A stretch of 64,000 nucleotides of DNA from Cyrtodaria siliqua. Taxonomy: Eukaryota; Mollusca; Bivalvia; Adapedonta; Hiatellidae. The position numbers and the translations under genes were made by a program. The notes under the pieces were generated by a model. The model worked only from the letters and a program-made list of their open reading frames with translations, made no database searches and was not told the DNA's origin. Position 1 is the first letter of the stretch; each line of letters begins with the position of its first letter. Shown here in pieces: positions 56,676 through 64,000 of this stretch. The stretch is taken from positions 62,001-126,000 of the forward strand of contig JAWPHD010004467.1 of assembly GCA_037043455.1 (NCBI GenBank). The letters run 5' to 3'.

Positions 56676-56888
56676 TGTTCCGTATTTCTTTTCCTCGTAA
56701 GACATACTTCATCAGTCAAAAGTCGTAAGTCAACGGTCATAATTCAAAAGACGCCTGTATACAGAAGCCTATTGGTACCGTTTGAGTTATGACCTGTGAC
56801 TTACCACTTATGACGTATGACTTTTTGACTTATGACATAACTTTTGACTTATGAAATTTAACTAACGATTTTTGTTTTATGAAAAGGT
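56676..56888 (+). repeat. Direct repeat D, copy 1
   Basis: CCGTATTTCTTTTCCTCGTA, CATACTTCATCAGTCAAAAG, GTATACAGAAGCCTAT and TTTTTGTTTTATGAAAAGGTAA. It nearly matches 61207-61407. The centre is rich in 'tgacttatgac'. Confidence 0.85.
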
Positions 56889-57029
56889 AAGCGGAAACAA
56901 TCTTAAATGGTGTCTATTTTTGGTGTCGATGCTGAACCATTTTTTACAATTTTCTCCTGATATCATGGAATGCAATTGCAGTATGTAGCTCATATCTATC
57001 CATCATATATGTCTGTTAAATCCCCCCAT

Positions 57030-57090
57030 GGAACCATAGTGGCTCTAAAGTACTATATGAACCATAGTGGCTCTAAAGTACTATAAAGTA
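57030..57090. repeat. 28-bp tandem duplication
   Basis: Two copies of GAACCATAGTGGCTCTAAAG plus TACTATAT. Confidence 0.85.
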
Positions 57091-57639
57091 CTGCTATTCA
57101 CATGTTCATTATCTTGTAAGACGTTAACGGGATTTTGTAAAGTACTGTCTGTGGTCGACATTTGACAGCTAATACAGGTGACTGCTAACTTAAGACTGTC
57201 TCTGTTTGTATTCGACATTGTGATATATTATAGATAAAAAATACTTAAACGTATAGTAACACGTATATGACAGAACATCGCTATTGATACATGTTTGTTT
57301 TATTTATTTCATATGTGTTTTGATGTTACGAACTGCTAAATATATACGTATGTGACTATCAGTATGCATTTTGAGGATATTTCCCATTTATTGATATATT
57401 TCTTGACGACAGTTATTCATTTCATAATTCAATATATATAATTAAGCCAGTCTCAGTTCGGCTAGTCTTGAAAGTCGAATTAAAAGTCCTGTAGACACCG
57501 CTTCTACATTTATATATACGACTACGGACCCGCAGTTATAATATACTAGTATGTTACGTATGTTTTCTCGCATGATTTTAACATGTAGTGAGATACGTGC
57601 ATTCCAGTAGAATATGTCTGGTTTAGATTTACACATTAT

Positions 57640-58290
57640 GTAAAAGTTTGGTTAAAACTGCATGGAAATGAAAGTGCTATGATGGTAACAAAGCTAAATT
57701 ATGTTAACTTCTTCCCTTTCAATGGCAGACAATTAATTTTAATATCATCGGATATATATGATTGAACAATTTGGCCAATGTCTTGTTATTTCACACATTC
57801 TTTGAAAGTTTTAAAATCTTAAAACAAATGGAAGTGCTATATTGGTAATACGGCCTTCCATGCCATGCTTTTTTGCATTTTAATGTCAGATAACTCCCTT
57901 CAATACCATCAGCTATACACGTTTGACGATCTTGTCCAGTATATTATTATAATGCACAGTCTGTACTTATTTTATTAAGATAGGATGAAAAATAGAAGTA
58001 CTGTAACAATATCAAACTATGTAATGTTTGCTAATTCAAGACATTTAACTCACTCTGATACAAACGGATATAGACAATTCAAGAACTTCCCCGATAATGT
58101 ATTATTATGGAATGGATTGTATGAACCATGGAAGTGACATGGTGGTAAGAAGGTCGTTTTTGAAGATTCAAATGTAGATAACTCACCTTGATACCATCGA
58201 ATATACCTGCTTGAAGAAGTCGTCCAAGATCGTATTAGTAAATATACCCATTATGTGAACGTTTGCTTCAGACCAGTCGGTAAATTGCTG
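57640..58290 (+). repeat. Diverged ~180-bp repeat units
   Basis: Three loose units with 'atgga.atgg aagtg.ta..tggtaa', 'cagataactc.cttcaatacca' and 'gatcttgtcca..tattattat', similar in layout to the 46.8-48.9 kb array. Confidence 0.4.
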
Positions 58291-58619
58291 TTTACTTTGT
58301 TTTCCGTAATTTGTTTTACTAAATACGGGTCAAATCAGACTACATACCAATTCTGTTTAAAGGCATTTAGATTTATATCTGTTTCATGAGTATTTGCATA
58401 TCTAATTTACCTAAAGGAGTTATTTTATAAGTTGTGAAGCACAGCTGCTCCCAAACGAATGTTGATAATTGTATTGAAGATGTCATACATTTTAAGACTA
58501 CTTTGGTAACAATACATTTTTGTAATTGTCCTTTTGACTTAATGTTTTACTTGGCGTTATGTACATGTACTTATAAATATATATATTGAATAAGACTTGA
58601 TTTCACTGATAGCTTATGG

Positions 58620-59024
58620 CTAATTTATGGGGTGGTAGTGGCCCAGTGCGCTCGCCTCTGAAACATAAGGTCGTGGGGTCAAGCTCCGGTAGCGAATCTA
58701 GATCCATACATTCATCCATTGAACAATATAAGACTATCGTTTTCTTTGATTTTACTTAGCAGTTGGGTTTTTTACGAGTTAGACCTAAAGTCCTGCTTTG
58801 ACAACCATTTACGATATAAACAAGTTGTGGTTTGCTAACTATGACCCTGCATTGTGGCTATGCGTACTGTTAAAGGCTGAACACAACCATTATAATATAA
58901 ACATACATAAGGAACGAAATATGTTTGTTTGTACTTCTCTAAAATATGTTGTATATCGCCTCGTTTAGGCAAAAAACATGTAAATGTTATACCAGATAAA
59001 ATATTGAATTGAATTGAATATAAA
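58620..59024 (+). repeat. tRNA-derived SINE, near full length
   Basis: The head GGGGTGGTAGTGGCCCAGTG, CGCTCGCCTC and GGGGTCAAGCTCCGGTAGCG (A- and B-box-like) is followed by CAATATAAGACTATCGTTTT and a tail ending (ATTGA)n. The head matches 63826-64000. Confidence 0.65.
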
Positions 59025-59034
59025 CATATTTATA

Positions 59035-59230
59035 TATAGGCTTCTTGTGACTAATGACTTATGACTAGTGACTAACGACTAATGACTTATCAGTATTGTG
59101 CCTAATGGCTAGATACTTGTGAATAATGACTTATTAGTAAAGACTTGTGATAATTTGTGACTTGTGACTTGTGACTAGTGACTAATGACTAATGACTAAT
59201 GCATTATGACTAGTGACTAATGACTTGTCA
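59035..59230. repeat. 'tgactaatgact' simple repeat
   Basis: Repeated 7-mers TGACTAA/TGACTTA/TGACTAG. The same 7-mer occurs inside direct repeat D. Confidence 0.8.
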
Positions 59231-59459
59231 CTGTATTTAATCTTGGGTAATCTTATGTTAACTTACTATGTAAAGAAAATTATAAACTAAGACAAGTACA
59301 ACGCATATAAAACGAATCCTTAATGTTGACATCCTATCTCTCTCCCACAAGTCTGACACCCTTTTTTTGCAAAATGAATGTTTTAACGACTTAAATATAT
59401 TTTTATTTGTACACCACCAAATACTGAAACATAATATATCAACGACACAGTGAGACTTC

Positions 59460-59662
59460 AATGTCCTGAACGTCAACTGCCACTGGATTCAACGTCAAGA
59501 TCACTGGTGCCTCAAGAAAATAGTGCGTGTTATCAACTGACACTCTGTATTCACCAGGAAATCACACAGATATCATGCTAAGCATTTACTCCCGAAGCAA
59601 GATTTCCACCATCTTTACCATTTTTATACCAAGTATAAGAACATGAACCACTATTGTGATAT
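59460..59662 (-). pseudogene. Possible Ig-like exon remnant
   Basis: The minus strand reads C-S-Y-T-W-Y-K-N-G-K, like the B/C strands of an Ig fold. After a stop and a frameshift comes P-G-E-Y-R-V-S-V-D-N, like the F strand (usual cysteine missing), then A-P-V-I-L-T-L-N-P. Frame breaks suggest a relic. The similarity is short, so confidence is low. Confidence 0.3.
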
Positions 59663-59668
59663 TTGGTT

Positions 59669-59698
59669 ATAAATAATAATAATAATAATAATAATAAT
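59669..59698. repeat. (AAT)n microsatellite
   Basis: About nine AAT units flanked on both sides by TTTGGTTATA. Confidence 0.9.
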
Positions 59699-59702
59699 TT
59701 GG

Positions 59703-60003
59703 TTATAAGAACAATTTCGACGTGTCGATTTTATATCCGTATATTTGGAGTATAACCAAATTATATTTATCAATGAAACTGTTATTGTTCACTGCTACAT
59801 ATACAACTTGGAACCCATCCTGCAAAGGATTGTGGTCTTCAACCTCTGGATAACCGGACACAATATAACAGCCTGTCATTGAATAACAACTTATTGTATT
59901 CAAGTCCTCATCGCAAAATATGCTAAGATGGTCTCTCTGGTATATTTTAGTCTTTTTTTTTGTCTCTTGATCATCTATCAGAAGAACACATTGATCACCT
60001 GCA
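59703..60003 (-). CDS. Candidate exon of an unknown cysteine-containing protein
   Basis: A 100-codon open frame follows an acceptor-like TCGGTTGCAG (ends 60004) in phase 1. The peptide has C-V-L-L-I-D-D, S-I-F-C-D-E-D, I-S-C-Y-S-M-T-G-C-Y and V-V-Y-V-A-V-N, with normal-looking codon use. There is no good donor at its 3' end and no domain I recognise. It lies next to the Ig-like remnant on the same strand, so it may belong to the same decayed gene. Confidence 0.3.
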
Positions 60004-60211
60004 ACCGACATAAACGGCTCTTTTGAAATATATTCCTTATTTTTGCTCTATAATCCTCTTGTGTTAAGGCAAATATCTAACTGTGAGAAATAAATTCCAT
60101 CAAAATCGTTTTTTCCAACTCAGTTAAAGACGCTACAGTCTGGTATTATTCAACAGCATAGAGGACGATGCGAATGCCCCCATCTCTACGCGATATTACT
60201 TGTCGGCAAGT

Positions 60212-60585
60212 CAGGCGCGTAGCTGCCTATACGCGAGTACGCGGCTGAATCCACATGATTCTGACAAAAAATAAAAAATTCAGCCAAAGTTTACACATAC
60301 TGCAGTATGCCTACTTGACTACATGCTCATATAAAACGTTCCTTGCCGTTTCTATACTAAATAACCCTTGAGTACCCCCTCCGCAATAAATCTGCCGAGT
60401 AAAGGGTTTATTTGTTGATTTATGATCCTAAAACTGTCGATTTTCAGTACTAAATAAAGCACCTCAGAACGCCCAGAATGCACCAGATTGCACCATTGTT
60501 TTCAAAAATTTCCGGGGGGACATGCCCCCGGACCCTCCTAGTACAATTATGAATCCACATGAATAGAGAGCTAGCTACGCCCCTG
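60212..60585. mobile_element. hAT-like MITE with CAGG.GCGTAGCT ends
   Basis: The left end CAGGCGCGTAGCTGCC and right end AGAGCTAGCTACGCCCCTG are inverted copies. The interior includes GGGGGGACATGCCCCCGGAC, typical of widespread invertebrate hAT-derived repeats. It is non-coding. Confidence 0.65.
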
Positions 60586-60840
60586 CAAGAACGTCTGGTG
60601 TGTGAAGCCATCCAAAATGTCATCTGTAATATGCATGTCTTCCATTTCTTTTCTCACTTTTAGTAATCTGTAATGCTGAACAAAACATTTTTAAGAAACA
60701 AATTATCAAGAAAGTAAGTTTATGTTTAACACATTTGATGGGTCTGTAAGAACAACCTAGCAATATTCTTCAGAAATAACTGACTGTTTGCAGCAATAAT
60801 TCAGAAAAGTATAATCTTTACAAGCATGTAGATGTTTTTG

Positions 60841-60995
60841 TCACATTGAGCCCATTGTCACTTGAAATATAATTTTGCAATTCAAGTGGTTGTTGCAATT
60901 TAAAAACATCATTTTCTTGTCATTCCCAGGGTCATCATCACAATCAAAACCGTTACAAACCGTAGACCTGCCGGATCTGGTTGCGGAATGTAAAT
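60841..60995 (-). CDS. Weak candidate exon, cysteine/aspartate-rich
   Basis: The minus-strand frame has T-V-C-N-G-F-D-C-D-D-D-P-G-N-D-K, then L-N-C-N-N, ending in a stop at 60841. An AG lies at the start of the cysteine-rich part. It could be a terminal exon or chance; it is reported because it sits upstream of the other minus-strand fragments. Confidence 0.2.
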
Positions 60996-61206
60996 TTTCT
61001 GTTGTGTATTGTTTTGTTCTTTGCATTCATCCATCGTTTAAATGATATGGTTATATTTCTTTCAACATATAATTATCTTTATAAACCATGGGATGACTTC
61101 ATAACCTATGTAAATATCGATAAAATAAAAAAAATAAGTAAATACTTGCCTCGTTGTTTGCGCTTTCAGATGATGTATACTCTATTGCATCATCCATCTT
61201 GAATAA

Positions 61207-61407
61207 ATTTTCCGTATTTCTTTTCCTCGTTAGACATACTTCATCAGTCAAAAGTCAAAAGTCGTAAGTCAACGGTCATAATTCAAAAGACGCCTGTATA
61301 CAGAAGCCTATAGGTACCGTTTGAGTTATGACCTGTGACTTACGACTTATGACATGACTTTTGACTTCGATGTATGACCAAGACTTTTGTTTTATGAAAA
61401 GATAATA
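61207..61407 (+). repeat. Direct repeat D, copy 2
   Basis: It matches 56676-56888 over about 200 bp with small indels. The copies are 4.5 kb apart in the same orientation. Confidence 0.85.
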
Positions 61408-61829
61408 ATTACTTAAGAAAGTACTATGCAAAGGGTCCACATTATATATTTCACGTAGATGGATTCAAAAAATTAAAACTACGTGGACTTCACCTTCACG
61501 GGACGATTAATGGTTACATTAGACAAATACTATGGCTGGAATTGGCATCAAGAAATAAGTATCCCTCATTTATTGAAACATATTTCCTTGAAAGTTTGAG
61601 AAAGAATGGTATGTCACCACGTGTTCTGCGTTGCTATATGATTGTAAGGTTATACAGATAACCAAGAGTAAACCGGGAAAAAAATGCTAACAAACAATTA
61701 CACGTGTTAGCCTATAGATGTTGTAAACATATGATGAGATCAGTTGTATATTTATTATTGATTTTGACCTTGAAGAACAGCTAACATTAGAATAGATGTA
61801 AACATGTTTACAATTTATGCAAATTATTT
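61408..61829. other. No gene recognised
   Basis: AT-rich sequence. A short plus-strand stretch near 61450-61680 translates to basic peptide fragments but is not clear enough to call. Confidence 0.4.
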
Positions 61830-62345
61830 ATGCAAATTCATTTATGATGATGTGGACTGTTTTCATTGGAAGGTTTTATTGGAGAAGCCTTCAGGAACAG
61901 TCTATGACAGTATATAAACGGACTCTGGGAGCAGCTCAGCAGATCAGTTTCAGTATTTTTCATTAGAGTTAATTTAGATTTGGATCCTTTTAGAAAATAT
62001 AATTGTGAGAGGATTTAATACATATTGTGCTCATTCACAATAACAGTGAATTTGGATATTTGGACGAAACCGGAAATTTGGACTGAAAGGACAATTAACA
62101 TTTGGATTAAAGAGATACTTACTGTTTTGGTTTAAAGAGACACTTACTGCTCACTTACTGTTTTGGATTAAAGGAACACTGGATAATTTTATTTGGAGTT
62201 AATTCAAAAATTGGATATTAATGAAAAATTGTATTTGTGTATTTTTTGTGAATATTCTATGTAAATAAATGTGTTAATTACATTTTTGTGTTGCTGGTTT
62301 TGCTTCTTTTCTCGTTAAATTAAGTTTGGGGTGGAGTTGGTGGAG
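61830..62345 (+). repeat. Possible solo LTR
   Basis: It has a TATATAAAC box at about 61910, a downstream GGACTCTGGGAGCAG initiator-like region, repeated TTTGGATTAAAG-type segments and AATAAATG at about 62262. This is the promoter-then-polyA order of an LTR. I could not fix TG/CA borders or a target duplication. Confidence 0.35.
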
Positions 62346-62844
62346 GAGGCTGGACGACCATTTAAAACTGAGGAGGATCTGGGTGTTTATCAACAAACCG
62401 TATTTTTTCTTCTCAGATCATGGCCATATTCTTTGAATCTGGTGATCGCCAAATAACAGGACAAAGCCTACTATTAGGAAATTTATCCATAGGTTATCAT
62501 TTGTAAGAGGACTATAATACTGTATTGGTTAAGTTTGTCTGCATGGTACTATTTAGTCAATAAATGAAATAAACAGATAATTAAAATCTAACGATGTATG
62601 CCAATGTTAGACACAAAATCCATGCCCTTAAATTTAGAGACAAATGCTTGATTTTTGTTTATTTTCAATCATGTTTTAGAACAAGCTCATTTAAGGCGGG
62701 ATATTGTGGCTATATGACTTTTATAGACCTAAATTTCCTGTTCGACTTTTATACCTACTGTTTCTATGCTATTAGTATGAAAAGTAATGACAACAGAAAA
62801 TAGTAGGTAATTATGCAAGCCAAGTACTGCATTTTTCCGCAAAT
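62346..62844. other. No gene recognised
   Basis: It contains a short family A end (TTCCTGTTCGACTTTTATAC, 62735-62756). The 69-codon frame at 62594 runs into it and is not a gene. Confidence 0.5.
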
Positions 62845-63800
62845 CAATGGCCATAACCTGGTTTAAACACACAGTGACCTTTTTTTGCCACTGATCTATG
62901 TGGTAGCCCTCTTGTCAACCCATTTATGTTGTGATGTCATATACAGTGCCTTTTGTTTATGCTCGTTGTTTTTGTAATCAGCGACAAGGACTATCACAAC
63001 CTGACTTCTAAGGTGATGTGATTTACAAACTTCGCAAGATCCTTGGCCATAATCACTCTCATACAATCTTTATAAAACTTTTTAAAAAGTTTATCAAAAG
63101 AGGTTATGAGCATATCGTTTTGCAACACACTGCATGTTTAGTGGTTGACCCATTTAAAGTTCGCCATTGTGCTTTCCTCTTTGATTGTGCGATGACATAT
63201 TGTGGACCCTATGATGATGTCTACCCAGATCCTCTTAGGACGGTAGCGTTTGATGTTTGTCTTAAATCTTGTCTTGGTTTAACCTTAACGGTTTGTTCTC
63301 TTGTTGCCCTGTCTTCAGCCAAGTCACTGAATACTTGCTTTGTGGCTTTCTATGCTTTTGTTTTTTATATTATATATACATGATCATTTATGTGTTTTAC
63401 TTATACTGCCTATTAATGCTGCCTTGTTTGTTAGAGAATATAACCTGGTGGGGATATCTTTATTTACACTGTCCCGTTTTACTGGGATGACAAAAGGGTA
63501 AGAGTGAGGTTTGATGCACCATATAACCAGGTTTAAACCCCCAGCGGCCTTTTTTGCGACGGACCGTTCCAAGGCGGTAGCCTTATTGTCAACCATTTTA
63601 TGTTTGCGATGTTATATCATGCCTTGTATACATCTTTGTAGTTGTTGTTTGTTTCTGTGCGTGTTTGTGGTTGAATGAGGTCTTTGAATGCTGAATATAC
63701 TATTTTATTCACTTATTGTAGATTCCTATGATTGTTTTTGCTTGAATTGTCCTTGAATGCTACACTTCCTGTTCGACGTTTATATCTACTTTGATTTTAC
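62845..63800 (+). repeat. Family A, longest coding-tail copy
   Basis: A short tail piece (62845-62970) is followed by a copy with a 121-codon open frame (63018-63383): Y-K-L-R-K-I-L-G-H-N, K-F-I-K-R-G-Y-E-H, A-C-L-V-V-D-P-F and F-D-C-A-M. The first block matches the end of the RT relic (Y-K-L-R-K-I-L-G-H-D at 53500-53530), so this frame is the C-terminus of the RT protein, 5'-truncated. The usual non-coding tail ends at 63800. Confidence 0.75.
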
Positions 63801-63825
63801 TGATATATAGCTTTTGACAAATTGG

Positions 63826-64000
63826 GATGGGGTGGCATTGGCTCAGAAGTTTGGCGTTCGCCTCAGGAACCTAAAGACGTGCGTTCAAATCCCGGTAGCG
63901 AAATTTAATCATCCATCCATCTATTGACCAATATAAGACTATCGTTTTCTTTAATTTCACTTAGCAATTTCTTTTTATTGCAACCTGCATTTTGACATGT
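63826..64000 (+). repeat. tRNA-derived SINE, cut by window edge
   Basis: GGGGTGGCATTGGCTCAGAA, GCGTTCGCCTC and GCGTTCAAATCCCGGTAGCG (B-box well kept), then CAATATAAGACTATCGTTTT. Same family as 58620-59024. Confidence 0.7.

Noticed and set aside
63018..63383. 121-codon frame as a host gene
   Set aside because: It is shared with repeat copies at 1984, 34965 and 43140 and its start matches the RT relic; it is a transposon remnant.

Overview
The window looks like animal nuclear DNA, most likely from a bivalve mollusc. It is AT-rich, its coding exons are short and separated by long introns, and it is crowded with SINE-like, MITE-like and satellite repeats. Several of these carry sequence motifs I associate with clam genomes, such as the 'gggccataactctg' repeats and a TTAA-flanked palindrome. 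The species assignment is inference; nothing in the window names the organism.

One protein-coding gene can be supported base by base. It lies on the minus strand, from the start codon at 42024 to beyond the left edge. Twenty coding exons were placed by hand. All of them have GT/AG borders and their codon phases agree across every junction. They give 849 residues with no stop: signal peptide, pro-region with an aspartate-switch motif, a glycine-rich insert, an astacin (M12A) zinc-protease domain, one sushi/CCP domain, and three MAM domains, the third incomplete because its last exon lies off the window. It is therefore a secreted or pericellular, meprin-like astacin protease with an adhesion-type tail.

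Layout: 1-5682 holds MAM3 and most of MAM2. 5683-16565 is a large intron filled with a 25-bp satellite, two 19-bp arrays, a MITE and SINE remnants. 16566-23340 holds the start of MAM2 and all of MAM1. 26783-26974 is the sushi exon. 28850-32247 encodes the protease. 36979-42024 encodes the pro-region and signal peptide. 42025-64000 shows no confident host gene. It contains an RT retroelement relic (53.4-54.5 kb), many copies of that element's 3' region, a ~160-bp tandem array (46.8-48.9 kb), MITEs, SINEs, a possible solo LTR, and weak remains of an Ig-like coding sequence near 59.5-61.0 kb.

The most unusual features are two tandem arrays that duplicate exon ends together with their splice donors. 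The 3' end of the sushi exon plus its donor is repeated seven times with an exact 69-bp period (23 codons). The end of coding exon 1 is the last unit of an intron-1 array that carries about ten perfect TGACGTCA (CRE-type) palindromes. Other points are a glycine-rich exon between the pro-domain switch and the catalytic domain, loss of one complete disulphide pair in MAM1, and an RT-element fragment whose homology stops exactly at a splice donor.
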